A DNA stretch of 64,000 bases. Source: an uncultured Prevotellaceae bacterium (GTDB lineage: Bacteria > Bacteroidota > Bacteroidia > Bacteroidales > Muribaculaceae). The notes beneath the pieces are model-generated. The model did not search any database and had not been told where the DNA came from. It saw only the letters and a list, made by a program, of their open reading frames with translations. Shown in pieces: positions 13,136-22,312 of this stretch. Location: assembly GCA_900318335.1 (NCBI GenBank), contig ONKF01000007.1, forward strand, positions 1 to 64,000, in the 5' to 3' direction. The first letter of the stretch is position 1, and each line of letters begins with the position of its first letter. The position numbers and the translations under genes were made by a program.

Positions 13136-14782
13136 ATGAGAAGTGAATTAGTAGTTGACGTCACGCCCCGAGACATGACGACGGCGCTGCTCGAAGATGG
13201 CCGCCTCGTGTCGTTGCAAAGGGAGACAAGAGATGCCTCCTATGCCGTGGGCAACCTCTACCTTGCCAAGGTAAAGAAGCTGATGCCAGGACTGAATGCC
13301 GCGTTTGTCAACGTGGGCCACTCCAAGGACGCATTCCTTCACTACCTTGATTTGGGTTCACAATTCAACACTTTTTCTCAATACATCAAGACGGTACGCG
13401 AAAATCCCAATAAACGGCCAACGAGCATCAGCAAGATCAAGAATCAGTCCGACACCAACAAACATGGCACCGTCAGCGACGTGCTTACCCAGGGTCAGGA
13501 ACTGCTCGTTCAAATCGCTAAAGAGCCCATTTCCACTAAGGGGCCGCGATTAACCACCGAAATCACCTTCACAGGACGTTTTCTGGTGCTCACCCCGTTC
13601 AACGACCGTATCTCGGTATCCCAGAAAATCAAGGACCACGCCGAGAAGACCCGCTTGAGGCGCCTGATCGAGAGCATGAAGCCGAAGAACTTCGGCATCA
13701 TCGTCAGGACATCGGCCGAGAACAAGAAAGCCGCCGAGCTCAACGCCGAGCTCCGCACCTTGCTAAAAGCCTGGGACGACGCTATAGCCAAAGTCCAGCA
13801 GGCGACCCCACCCTCTCTCGTCTATGAGGAAGAAAGCCGTGCCGTCGGTGAGATCCGGGACATCTTCAATCCCGAATTCGAGAGCATACAAGTCAATAAT
13901 GCCGATGTATATGAGCAAATCCACGACTACGTGAACCTTATCGCCCCCGACCGCAGTGATATCGTGAAACTGTACAGCGACGACATGCCGATATTTGACA
14001 AGTTCGGCATCACCAAGCAGATCAAGTCGTCGTTTGGCAAGACCGTATCTTTCAAGTCGGGCGCATACATAATCGTAGAAAGCACCGAAGCGCTTCACGT
14101 GATTGACGTGAATTCAGGCAACCGCTCGCGCACGAGCACCGATCAAGAGAGTAACGCACTGAACGTTAACCTGCTCGCGGCCGACGAGATTGCCCGCCAG
14201 CTGCGCTTGAGGGACATGGGCGGAATCATCGTGATCGACTTCATCGACATGGCCAAGTCCGAACACCGCCAGGAACTGTACCAGCACATGCGCGAAGTGA
14301 TGCAAAAAGACCGCGCGCGCCACAATATCCTGCCGCTGAGCAAGTTCGGCTTGATGCAGATCACCCGCCAGCGCGTGAGACCGGCCCTTGACATTGCCAC
14401 CGCCGAGACGTGCCCGTCATGTGGCGGCAAGGGCGAAGTGCAGCCCTCACTGCTTTTTACCGACAAGTTGAAAGACAAGATTGATTACCTTGTCCACACG
14501 TTAAACGTGAACAACTTCATTATGTATGTCCATCCGTTTGTCGATGCCTATCTCAAGAAAGGACTCATGAGTGAATACTGGAAATGGCGCAGGGAATTCA
14601 AACGAAAATTCCGCATCATGCCCGACCAGTCTCTCAACTACCTGGAATACAAGGTACTCGACAAAGACCGTAACGAGATTGACCTTAAAGAGGAAAAAGA
14701 CACCAGCAGCAGCGAGACGAGCAAGAAAGAACGCCGCTCCAAGAAACATGCTGCCGAAACCGAAGACGACAGCCAACAGTGA
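13136..14782 (+). CDS. rng: Rne/Rng family ribonuclease (RNase G)
   Basis: 548 residues. It is a single-strand-specific endoribonuclease of rRNA maturation and mRNA decay. An S1 domain (about 35-130) contains an insertion rich in Asn, Lys and Ser. The RNase H-like catalytic region carries D324 (VIDVNSG) and D368 (VIDFIDM), the magnesium ligands of the family. The zinc-link CPSC (C426-C429) is intact, so tetramer assembly is expected. The C-terminal 40 residues are charged and repetitive (KKERRSKKHAAETEDD) and probably disordered. There is no long RNase E scaffold. The highly structured 350-base leader hints at self-regulation by cleavage, as known for E. coli rne; this is inference. A strong terminator follows. 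Confidence 0.95.
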   Translation: MRSELVVDVTPRDMTTALLEDGRLVSLQRETRDASYAVGNLYLAKVKKLMPGLNAAFVNVGHSKDAFLHYLDLGSQFNTFSQYIKTVRENPNKRPTSISKIKNQSDTNKHGTVSDVLTQGQELLVQIAKEPISTKGPRLTTEITFTGRFLVLTPFNDRISVSQKIKDHAEKTRLRRLIESMKPKNFGIIVRTSAENKKAAELNAELRTLLKAWDDAIAKVQQATPPSLVYEEESRAVGEIRDIFNPEFESIQVNNADVYEQIHDYVNLIAPDRSDIVKLYSDDMPIFDKFGITKQIKSSFGKTVSFKSGAYIIVESTEALHVIDVNSGNRSRTSTDQESNALNVNLLAADEIARQLRLRDMGGIIVIDFIDMAKSEHRQELYQHMREVMQKDRARHNILPLSKFGLMQITRQRVRPALDIATAETCPSCGGKGEVQPSLLFTDKLKDKIDYLVHTLNVNNFIMYVHPFVDAYLKKGLMSEYWKWRREFKRKFRIMPDQSLNYLEYKVLDKDRNEIDLKEEKDTSSSETSKKERRSKKHAAETEDDSQQ

Positions 14783-14811
14783 ACATATTTCACATGAAGG
14801 CCACAGACATC

Positions 14812-14848
14812 AAGGCCGCCCTGCACAATACCAGCAGGGCGGCCTTTT
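14812..14848 (+). terminator. Intrinsic terminator after rng
   Basis: AAGGCCGCCCTG (14812-14823) pairs perfectly with CAGGGCGGCCTT (14835-14846) across an 11-base loop, ending in a T-run. Confidence 0.92.
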
Positions 14849-14884
14849 CATTGAACTAACATTATCATCATAAACTCACACAAA

Positions 14885-14959
14885 GCCCCCAAGACGCTAA
14901 GTTTTTTAATCGGCCTATCGGACAAGAAATCCGGCACGATCTCTTGACTTCTTGGGGGC
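14885..14959. repeat. Inverted repeat enclosing 55 bases
   Basis: GCCCCCAAGA (14885-14894) is perfectly complementary to TCTTGGGGGC (14950-14959). The enclosed segment can form further short pairings (CGG with CCG). It lies after the rng terminator and before the rocD promoter, so neither gene clearly owns it. It could be a small RNA or a transcript barrier. Confidence 0.5.
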
Positions 14960-15079
14960 GATGGTATATATCTCGGGGGTTTCGCTGCTTGGCGTGAGGT
15001 TGAATTGGCAAAGCTGATACGTTAATAACTCGAGTGCGTTAAATATTGTGAAACTCCACATATTTTCATATTTATAAAT

Positions 15080-15087
15080 TATATTTG
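15080..15087 (+). promoter_or_regulatory. -7 box for rocD
   Basis: TATATTTG matches TAnnTTTG exactly and predicts a leader of about 50 bases to ATG 15140. No good -33 TTG at the usual spacing was found. Confidence 0.6.
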
Positions 15088-15139
15088 CAACCAGAATTTC
15101 ACTTTAACATTAACCATTTAATTACAATCAACTTAACCA

Positions 15140-16408
15140 ATGAAGAAACCGTGTAAGAAAGATTGCAGCAAGCCTGCAGCACTGGGCGCAAAGACCAAGA
15201 GCTATATCCAAATGGAAGAGCGTTACGGCGCTCACAACTACCATCCGCTGCCCGTCGTACTCAAGAAGGGCAAGGGTATCTACGTGTGGGACGTAGAGGG
15301 CAAGAAGTACTTTGACTTCCTGTCGGCTTACTCAGCCGTGAATCAGGGTCACTGCCATCCCCGCATCGTTAAGGCTCTGAAGGACCAGACCAACAAACTG
15401 TGTCTGACCTCGCGCGCATTCTACAACGAGGCTTTCTGCGAGTATGAGAAATTCATGCACTCCTACTTCGGCTATGACAAGGTGCTCCCCATGAACACTG
15501 GTGCCGAGGGTGTTGAGACCGCATTGAAGCTTGCACGCCGCTGGGGTGTTGCCAAGAAAGGCATCGCCAACGACAAAGTAAAAATCATCTGCTGTGAGGG
15601 TAACTTCCACGGCCGCACCGTGACCGTCATCACCATGAGCGACGATCCCAGCAGCTATGCTGACTACGGCCCCCTGACCCCCGGCTTCATCCGCATCCCC
15701 TACAATGATCCCAAAGCGCTCGAAGACGCGCTCAACAAATATGGCAATGAGGTTGCCGCATTCATCGCTGAGCCTATCCAGGGTGAGGCTGGTGTATTCG
15801 TTCCCGATGACGGTTACCTGAAGAAATGCTTCGACCTGTGCCACCAGCACAACGTGCTCTTCATCGCCGATGAGGTACAGACCGGTATCGCCCGTACGGG
15901 TAAGATGCTGTGCTCTGACCACGACGGCATCCGCCCCGACATCGTAATCCTGGGTAAGGCCCTGGGTGGTGGTGTGCTGCCCGTTTCGGCTTGCCTTGCC
16001 GACGACGACATCATGCTCAACGTGAAGCCCGGCGAGCACGGCTCGACTTTCGGTGGTTTCCCCCTGGCTGCCCGCGTTGCTGTTGAGGCCTTGAAGGTGG
16101 TAAAGGATGAGAAACTCGTCCAGAACGCCGAGAAGATGGGTAAGATCTTCCGTGAGGAAATCCAGAAGATCAACTCACCGTTTATCGTGCAGGTGCGCGG
16201 CCGCGGTCTGTTGAACGCCATCGTGACCAAGCCTGTTGAGGGCAAGACCGCTTGGGACATCTGCCTGAAGCTGCGTGACAACGGTCTGCTGGCTAAGCCG
16301 ACCCACGACCACATCATCCGCTTCGCTCCCCCCTTGTGCATCACCAAGGAAGAGCTCATGGAAGCCATCGAGATCATCAAGAAGACCTTCGAGCAGATGT
16401 TCGGATAA
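15140..16408 (+). CDS. rocD: Ornithine--oxo-acid aminotransferase
   Basis: 422 residues. PLP enzyme moving the delta-amino group of ornithine to 2-oxoglutarate, giving glutamate-5-semialdehyde and glutamate. The class III aminotransferase pattern is complete: [15 protein letters not shown] (about 119), CEGNFHGRT, the [14 protein letters not shown] segment, and PLP lysine K273 in LGKALGGG. The N-terminus has a short Lys/Cys-rich extension ([12 protein letters not shown]) not needed for catalysis. The next gene encodes the enzyme that oxidises the semialdehyde, so the pair converts ornithine to two glutamates. It has its own promoter and terminator. Confidence 0.95.
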   Translation: MKKPCKKDCSKPAALGAKTKSYIQMEERYGAHNYHPLPVVLKKGKGIYVWDVEGKKYFDFLSAYSAVNQGHCHPRIVKALKDQTNKLCLTSRAFYNEAFCEYEKFMHSYFGYDKVLPMNTGAEGVETALKLARRWGVAKKGIANDKVKIICCEGNFHGRTVTVITMSDDPSSYADYGPLTPGFIRIPYNDPKALEDALNKYGNEVAAFIAEPIQGEAGVFVPDDGYLKKCFDLCHQHNVLFIADEVQTGIARTGKMLCSDHDGIRPDIVILGKALGGGVLPVSACLADDDIMLNVKPGEHGSTFGGFPLAARVAVEALKVVKDEKLVQNAEKMGKIFREEIQKINSPFIVQVRGRGLLNAIVTKPVEGKTAWDICLKLRDNGLLAKPTHDHIIRFAPPLCITKEELMEAIEIIKKTFEQMFG

Positions 16409-16416
16409 ATCTTTAT

Positions 16417-16452
16417 TCAAGCATCGCGAGTGCTAACACTTGCGATGCTTGA
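16417..16452 (+). terminator. Hairpin after rocD
   Basis: TCAAGCATCGCGAGTG pairs with CACTTGCGATGCTTGA, 15 of 16 pairs around a CTAA loop. It lacks a long T-run, so some readthrough into pruA is possible. Confidence 0.7.
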
Positions 16453-16535
16453 TGTTTAGAGTTTAATGGTTAAAGTTTATAGACTTTGGCCAAACCATCT
16501 TTTATTTCAAAAACATTAATCCTAAATAAACAACA

Positions 16536-18161
16536 ATGAATAACGCTGTTATCAATTTTCCCCTTCCCGCCAATGAGCCGGTGAAGGCCTATATGCCCGG
16601 TTCTCCCGAGCGCGTAGCTCTCGAGCAGGAACTCGAACGCCAGAGCAAACTCGTAGTTGACATCCCCATCATCATCGGCGGTAAGGAAATCCGCACCGGT
16701 GACACGGGTACTGTAACCTGCCCCCACGACCACAAGCACGTGCTCGCTACCTACCACAAGGTGGGCAAGAAAGAGATCGAGATGGCCATCGACGCCGCTA
16801 TGAAGGCTTGGAAAGAGTGGAGCCGCACTCCCTGGACCACCCGTGCCGCTATCGTGATGAAGATGGCTGAGCTGCTTGCCACCAAGTACCGCCCCATCAT
16901 GAACGCAGCCACGATGCTGGGTCAGAGCAAGAATTTCTACCAGGCCGAAATCGACTCGGCTTGCGAGACCATCGACTTCTTCCGCTACAACGTGCACTAT
17001 GCCAGCAAGATCTACGGCATGCAGCCCAAGGATGGCATTGGCCAGTTGAACCACACCGAGTATCGTCCCCTCGAGGGCTTTATCCTGGCTGTTACTCCGT
17101 TTAACTTCACCTCGATTGCCAGCAACCTGTGCATGACTCCCGTGCTGATGGGTAACGTGGCACTGTGGAAACCCTCAACCACTGCCCTGCTGAGCAACTA
17201 TTACCTGATGCAGCTCTACAAGGAAGCCGGTCTGCCCGACGGCGTTATCAACTTCCTGCCCGGCAGTGGTGCCCTCATCGGCGAGGTTGCCACCAACAGC
17301 AAGTACTTCAGCGGCATCCACTTCACTGGCAGCACCGCCACCTTCAAGTCGCTGTGGAAACAGGCCAGCCTGAACGTGGACAAGTACATCTCCTACCCCC
17401 GTCTCGTGGGCGAGACCGGTGGCAAGGACTTCATCTTTGTTCACCCCAGTGCCGACAAGAAGGCCGTCGCAACCGCTGCTTTCTGCGGTGCGTTTGAGTT
17501 CCAGGGCCAGAAGTGCTCGGCTGCTTCCCGCATGTACATTCCCAAGAGCCTGTGGCCCGATGTGCTGAAGGACATCAAGGCCATGTGCAAGGAGGTGAAG
17601 ATGGGCGACGTTACCGATCCCACGAACTTCATCAACGCCGTTATCGACGAGGCATCATTTGACAAATGCAAGTCCTATATCGACTATGCCAAGGAAGCCG
17701 ACGATGCCAAGATCGTCATCGGTGGCAAGTGCGACAAGAAGAAGGGCTGGTTTGTTGAGCCTACGGTTATCGAGACCACCAATCCCCGCTTCAAGTCGAT
17801 GGAAGAGGAAATCTTCGGCCCCGTGCTGACGGTTTACCCCTACGACGATGACAAGGTGGACGAGACCGCTCAATTGTGTGACGAGACCTCGCCTTATGGC
17901 CTGACCGGTGCCGTTTGGGGCCGCGACCGCCTCGCAGTCGAGAAGCTCACCGATAAGCTGTGCTATGCCGCAGGTAACTTCTACATCAATGACAAGCCAA
18001 CTGGTGCCGTTGTAGGTATGCAGCCCTTTGGCGGTGCACGTGCCAGCGGTACCAACGACAAGGCTGGTGGTGAGTTCAACCTGATCCGCTGGATCATCCC
18101 GCGCGTGATCAAGGAGACCCTCGTGTCACCTACCGACTACCGTTACACTTATATGAAATAA
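16536..18161 (+). CDS. pruA: L-glutamate gamma-semialdehyde (P5C) dehydrogenase
   Basis: 541 residues, the length of the standalone P5C dehydrogenases. It oxidises glutamate-5-semialdehyde to glutamate with NAD+ in the cytosol. The aldehyde dehydrogenase fold shows the general base E293 (GETGGKD), the nucleophile C327 (GQKCSAASR) and NAD-binding TPFNFTSIASN and HFTGST segments. The EEIFGPVLTVYPYDD and QPFGGARASGTNDKAGG segments match the PruA subgroup. The gene lies downstream of rocD on the same strand and shares its pathway. I saw only a loose promoter match (AGACTTTG near 16480-16490). Confidence 0.95.
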   Translation: MNNAVINFPLPANEPVKAYMPGSPERVALEQELERQSKLVVDIPIIIGGKEIRTGDTGTVTCPHDHKHVLATYHKVGKKEIEMAIDAAMKAWKEWSRTPWTTRAAIVMKMAELLATKYRPIMNAATMLGQSKNFYQAEIDSACETIDFFRYNVHYASKIYGMQPKDGIGQLNHTEYRPLEGFILAVTPFNFTSIASNLCMTPVLMGNVALWKPSTTALLSNYYLMQLYKEAGLPDGVINFLPGSGALIGEVATNSKYFSGIHFTGSTATFKSLWKQASLNVDKYISYPRLVGETGGKDFIFVHPSADKKAVATAAFCGAFEFQGQKCSAASRMYIPKSLWPDVLKDIKAMCKEVKMGDVTDPTNFINAVIDEASFDKCKSYIDYAKEADDAKIVIGGKCDKKKGWFVEPTVIETTNPRFKSMEEEIFGPVLTVYPYDDDKVDETAQLCDETSPYGLTGAVWGRDRLAVEKLTDKLCYAAGNFYINDKPTGAVVGMQPFGGARASGTNDKAGGEFNLIRWIIPRVIKETLVSPTDYRYTYMK

Positions 18162-18193
18162 GCCTTTAGCTATCAACTAATAGCAATATCAAC

Positions 18194-18230
18194 AACGAGG
18201 GTGCGTCAAGTCAATTGGCCACCCTCGTTT
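18194..18230 (+). terminator. Intrinsic terminator after pruA
   Basis: AACGAGGGTG (18194-18203) pairs perfectly with CACCCTCGTT (18220-18229), closing a 16-base loop and followed by T. Confidence 0.75.
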
Positions 18231-18257
18231 GGAATAAAACCCGACAATTCAAGCGCT

Positions 18258-19079
18258 ATGAATGCAATAACCAAAATATCAGTATCTCTTTTCCTTGTTT
18301 TTATTTGCATCCAAGTGAATGCACAAGGCTACCAGCAGGTCAATGATATCCCATATACCAGCAAGACCGACGCCTACTCGCTGGAGCGGCTGAAACTTGA
18401 CGTCTACCATCCCGAGGGCGCGACCGTCCGTCCTGTTGTCATCTGGTTCCATGGCGGAGGACTCGAGGGAGGCAACAAGGAGATTCCGGCACAACTCAAG
18501 GAAAAGGACATGGTGGTTGTCGGGGTAAACTACAGGCTATTGCCACGAGTGACCGTCAAGGAAATCCTCGATGATGCCGCCGAGGCGGTAGCATGGGTAT
18601 TCAGGCACATCGCCGACTATGGCGGTGACACCCGCAAAATTGTCGTGTCAGGGCACTCGGCAGGTGGCTACATCTCCATGATGCTATGCCTGGACAAGCA
18701 TTGGTTAGCGTCCCATGGCATTGATGCCGACAACGTGATGATGTATGTCCCGTTCAGCGGGCAGGCCATCACCCATTACAATGTGCGCAAGATGCAGGGC
18801 ATACCTCCCTTGCAGGCCACCATCGATGAGTATGCGCCCCTCTACTGGGTGCGTGGCGACTGCCCGCCACTGGTGCTGATTTGCGGCGACAGGGAGCTGG
18901 AACTCTATGGCCGTTATGACGAAAACCAGTATCTTGCACGCATGATGAAACTCGCCGGACACCAACAGACCTATCTATACGAGATTGACGGCCACGGTCA
19001 CGGCGGCATGGTTTCGCCTGGTTTTCATATCCTTGAGACCCACCTGAAACAGATGCTCGGCCAACCGGTCAATCCATAA
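18258..19079 (+). CDS. Exported alpha/beta hydrolase (carboxylesterase-type)
   Basis: 273 residues from ATG 18258. Residues 1-22 form a signal peptide ending VNAQ, so the enzyme works outside the cytoplasm. The hormone-sensitive-lipase/BD-FAE type oxyanion motif is HGGG (65-68), and the nucleophile elbow is GHSAGG with S134. A late Asp (CGDRELE) and His (DGHGHGG) complete the triad. Such enzymes often remove acetyl or feruloyl groups from plant or host glycans; the substrate here is not known. The start was chosen because the upstream in-frame GTG lies inside the pruA terminator. No promoter match was seen. Confidence 0.87.
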   Translation: MNAITKISVSLFLVFICIQVNAQGYQQVNDIPYTSKTDAYSLERLKLDVYHPEGATVRPVVIWFHGGGLEGGNKEIPAQLKEKDMVVVGVNYRLLPRVTVKEILDDAAEAVAWVFRHIADYGGDTRKIVVSGHSAGGYISMMLCLDKHWLASHGIDADNVMMYVPFSGQAITHYNVRKMQGIPPLQATIDEYAPLYWVRGDCPPLVLICGDRELELYGRYDENQYLARMMKLAGHQQTYLYEIDGHGHGGMVSPGFHILETHLKQMLGQPVNP

Positions 19080-19203
19080 TCATCGTTATGGAGCCGGGGA
19101 GGCCGTCATCGGCTCTGCCGTAAATATTGATTCACTTGAATGAATCATCATGCCTTGCACAAGAAAACTGAATATTAAAAACCTAAATCTGACAACTTTG
19201 TTG

Positions 19204-19211
19204 TATATTTG
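19204..19211 (+). promoter_or_regulatory. -7 box for rlmN
   Basis: TATATTTG matches the consensus; the start codon follows after 31 bases. The usual -33 TTG is not clear. Confidence 0.6.
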
Positions 19212-19242
19212 CAGTTTGAACAAACATTAAACCATTCCAGAT

Positions 19243-20292
19243 ATGAGCAACGACAAGATATTGCAGCCGATGGCCGGCATGACGCTTGAGGAAATGCAGG
19301 ATGCGGTAACCGCATTGGGTATGCCACGGTTTGTGGCCAAACAGTTAGCGCAGTGGATCTACCAGAAGCGCGTGAACGACTTCGAGCAGATGTTGAACAT
19401 CTCCAAGTCCAACCGCGAGTTGCTGGCCAGCCGCTATTGCGTGGGCCTGTATCCGCCCAGTCAGGCAGCTGCCAGTGAGGACGGTACAGTGAAGTACCTG
19501 TTTAACGTCGGCGACAAACAGGCCGTCGAATCGGTCTATATCCCCGAGGATGACCGCGCCACGCTGTGTATCTCGTCCCAGAAGGGGTGCAGGATGAACT
19601 GCTACTTCTGCATGACGGGCAAGCAGGGCTTCCACGGCAACCTGACGTCCAACCAGATCATCAACCAGGTGCTGAGTGTCCCCGAGAGCGAGAAGCTGAC
19701 CAATGTCGTGTTCATGGGCATGGGCGAGCCTCTCGACAACCTCGACGAGGTGTTGCGCGTCATCGCCATCCTCACCGAGCCGTGGGGTCTGGGCTGGAGT
19801 CCCAAGCGCGTGACCGTTTCGACCGTAGGCAAGAAACCCGAGTTGAAGATCCTGTGCGAGCAAACCAATGTCCACATCGCTGTGAGCGTCCACAATGCAG
19901 TTAAGGAGGAACGCTCCTCGATGATGCCCATCGAGCGCCTCTACCCCATCGCCGACATTATGGAGATGCTGGGCAACTACGACTTTGCCCACCAGCGCCG
20001 CCTGTCGGTGGAATACATCTGCTGGCAATGGTTCAATGATGACATCCAGCATGCCGAGAAACTGCGTGAGTTGTTGCCCAACGAGCACGTGAGAGTCAAC
20101 CTCATCCGCTACCACATGGTACCCGGCATCGAGAAACTGCGCACCAGCAGTGACGAACGCATGACCTACTTCCGCGACTACCTGAACAGCAAGGGCGTGA
20201 CCTGTACCATTCGCCGTAGCCGTGGCGAGGATATCGCCGCTGCATGCGGGCAACTTGCAGGCCAAGTGCGCAATACTAAGGGAAAGAAGTAA
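19243..20292 (+). CDS. rlmN: Dual-specificity 23S rRNA/tRNA adenine C2-methyltransferase
   Basis: 349 residues. Radical SAM enzyme that methylates A2503 of 23S rRNA and A37 of certain tRNAs. The 4Fe-4S motif CxxxCxxC is CRMNCYFC (C116, C120, C123). MGMGEPLDN follows, and the conserved C-terminal methyl-carrying cysteine is C335 in AAACGQL. The absence of Cfr-like features points to the housekeeping enzyme. The downstream nuclease gene begins 46 bases later without a promoter match, so cotranscription is possible. Confidence 0.95.
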   Translation: MSNDKILQPMAGMTLEEMQDAVTALGMPRFVAKQLAQWIYQKRVNDFEQMLNISKSNRELLASRYCVGLYPPSQAAASEDGTVKYLFNVGDKQAVESVYIPEDDRATLCISSQKGCRMNCYFCMTGKQGFHGNLTSNQIINQVLSVPESEKLTNVVFMGMGEPLDNLDEVLRVIAILTEPWGLGWSPKRVTVSTVGKKPELKILCEQTNVHIAVSVHNAVKEERSSMMPIERLYPIADIMEMLGNYDFAHQRRLSVEYICWQWFNDDIQHAEKLRELLPNEHVRVNLIRYHMVPGIEKLRTSSDERMTYFRDYLNSKGVTCTIRRSRGEDIAAACGQLAGQVRNTKGKK

Positions 20293-20338
20293 TATATAGG
20301 TTTTAGGCATTAGGTCGATAACTGTCAACGATAAAACA

Positions 20339-22156
20339 ATGAAACAATTCATCCGATTCTCCACGATGCTGGCAATGGCAATCATTGCCGTGCAAACAGC
20401 GTTTGCGACAGAGCCAGTAAATTACTATAACAATGCTGTGGGCAAGAGTGACGAGGCCCTGATGACCGCATTGAGGAACATCATTCGCGCCCACAAGGAG
20501 GTTTCCTACAGCAGTGGTTTGCTTAATGCCTTTGCCATTGCCGATGTCGATGAACAAGGCTATATCATCGACATCTACAGCAACTGCCACTATAGGCCCA
20601 GCGACAACGGATCGTCGGCATCCCACGTGGGCGAGGGTTATAACCGTGAGCACAGCTTTCCCCGCAGTTGGTTTGGTGGAGAGGTGTCTCCGATGAACAC
20701 CGACGTGTTCCACATCTACCCCACCGACATCCGCGTCAACAGTCAGCGAGGTAACAACCCCTATGGCGTGTGCGCTAACGGCACGCGCTTGTCCTATGGC
20801 AGTTATATCGCCAAGGGCAAATTGGGCAATAGCACCTATCCGGGCTACTCGGGCGTCGTGTTTGAACCCGACGATGAATACAAGGGGGATCTGGCCCGAA
20901 CCTATTTCTATATGGCGACCTGCTACAAGAACGAACTTCCCTCATGGCCCGGCAGTCCCCAGCTCGACTACAGCAGAAATAAGTACAAGGCCTTCTCGAC
21001 CTGGACCATCAACATGCTCATGGAGTGGACCCGTCTGGATCCCGTCAGCGAGAAGGAAATCAAGCGCAACGAGGCCGTCTATGGCATCCAGGGCAACCGC
21101 AACCCCTTTATCGACCATCCCGAACTGGCCGAGTACATCTGGGGCAACATGCAGGGCCAGGGCTGGAACGGATCAGGAGAAGTAATTCCTGCCGAAATCA
21201 CCTCTCCCGTCAACGGCTCGGTCATCGATATGGGCCAAACCACCGAGGGCACCGAGCTCTCCTGCACCATTAACCTGAAGGGCAAAGGCCTCACCAAAGG
21301 CCTCTCCCTGTCGATGAGTGAGAACGAAAACTTCTATGTCAGCGCTGTCTCATTCAGCCACAGCGAGGTGAACAACGGCACGACATTCACAGTGACCTTC
21401 ACTGCCGACAATGTGGGCACCTTCAGCAACGACATCACCTTGAGCAGCAGCGAGGTTTCCACCACATTCACAGTTGTCGCCACTGCTCAACAGGGCGGTA
21501 CGCCGCCACCTCCGGTCGTGCTGGGCGACAGCATCATGGAGGATTGGGAAGGCTGCGCGACAGGCGGTTACTGGACCGACGTCATCGTGGGTAACGCCTG
21601 GCTATGGGAATTTGAAAATGCCGGCATCTGGAATGACAACATGAGTCACGGAGAACTTTCTTGCCGCTTCGGCAAGACCAATTCCAGTGCCATTACAATG
21701 GCCGAGGATGTCAACGGTGGCACAAGCGCCATCGCCTTCTGGGCTGCCAGCTTTGGCAACGATAGCGACGCCACGTTACGTGTGGACTTCAGTACCGATC
21801 ATGGTTCATCGTGGACCGAATTGGATAGTTTCACCGTCACCAGAGGCATTCTGCAACACATCATCTTGGAAATACCTCTGGAAGGCAGTGCGCGTTTCCG
21901 CATCGTGCAGACATCAGGCTCACGCGTCAATGTCGATGACATCACTATCTATGGCCGCACCCAGGAACCATCCTACCTGAAAGGCGATGTCAACGGTGAT
22001 GGCGAGGTGAATATCGCCGACGTTAATGTCATCATCAACATCATACAGGGTGGTAATGCCGACGAGAACACCCTAAAGCGGGCAGATGTGAACGATGACG
22101 GTGAAATCGGTATCGCCGACATCAACCTCGACATCGACCTCATCATGGGTTCATAA
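20339..22156 (+). CDS. Secreted endonuclease I-family nuclease with C-terminal dockerin-like module
   Basis: 605 residues. There is a signal peptide at 1-23 (ending TAFAT). The endonuclease I (EndA/NucM-like) domain at about 28-280 has the His-Me finger NREHSFPRSW with H105 and the family's GNRNPFIDHPELAEYIWG ending. Next come an Ig-like stretch (about 285-385), a choice-of-anchor/MAM-like beta domain (about 400-545) and a paired dockerin-like EF-hand module from GDVNGDGEVNIADV (about 549) to the end. The likely role is extracellular DNA or RNA degradation for nutrient capture. The C-terminus ends in the dockerin repeat rather than a T9SS tail. The next gene is a paralogue of the same layout. 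Confidence 0.9.
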   Translation: MKQFIRFSTMLAMAIIAVQTAFATEPVNYYNNAVGKSDEALMTALRNIIRAHKEVSYSSGLLNAFAIADVDEQGYIIDIYSNCHYRPSDNGSSASHVGEGYNREHSFPRSWFGGEVSPMNTDVFHIYPTDIRVNSQRGNNPYGVCANGTRLSYGSYIAKGKLGNSTYPGYSGVVFEPDDEYKGDLARTYFYMATCYKNELPSWPGSPQLDYSRNKYKAFSTWTINMLMEWTRLDPVSEKEIKRNEAVYGIQGNRNPFIDHPELAEYIWGNMQGQGWNGSGEVIPAEITSPVNGSVIDMGQTTEGTELSCTINLKGKGLTKGLSLSMSENENFYVSAVSFSHSEVNNGTTFTVTFTADNVGTFSNDITLSSSEVSTTFTVVATAQQGGTPPPPVVLGDSIMEDWEGCATGGYWTDVIVGNAWLWEFENAGIWNDNMSHGELSCRFGKTNSSAITMAEDVNGGTSAIAFWAASFGNDSDATLRVDFSTDHGSSWTELDSFTVTRGILQHIILEIPLEGSARFRIVQTSGSRVNVDDITIYGRTQEPSYLKGDVNGDGEVNIADVNVIINIIQGGNADENTLKRADVNDDGEIGIADINLDIDLIMGS

Positions 22157-22312
22157 GAAAAAGGAACGAGATAGGAGTTGACCCTAAAAGTATTTTTAAT
22201 AGCCCCACAGGGCTTGGGCCAACAGCTACCATATCATTGCCAAGAAATTTCATTTAATTCATTTAATCTATTTAATCTTTCAAAATACATTAATTAACAT
22301 TAAAAACCATTT
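22157..22312. repeat. TTTAAT-type short repeats between the nuclease genes
   Basis: The 156-base gap contains TTTAATTCA, TTTAATCTA and TTTAATCTT in tandem near 22255-22281, and a small AGCCC/GGGCT hairpin near 22201-22214 without a T-run. No promoter match was seen. Confidence 0.45.

Larger units (their letters stand above)
14849..15139. other. Gap between rng and rocD
   Basis: About 290 bases with no open frame. It contains a long-range inverted repeat (14885-14959) and the rocD promoter (15080-15087). Nothing else was recognised. Confidence 0.6.

Noticed and set aside
19345-20385. Minus-strand open frame of about 350 codons opposite rlmN
   Set aside because: rlmN is complete with its radical SAM cysteines; the antisense translation shows no family features.
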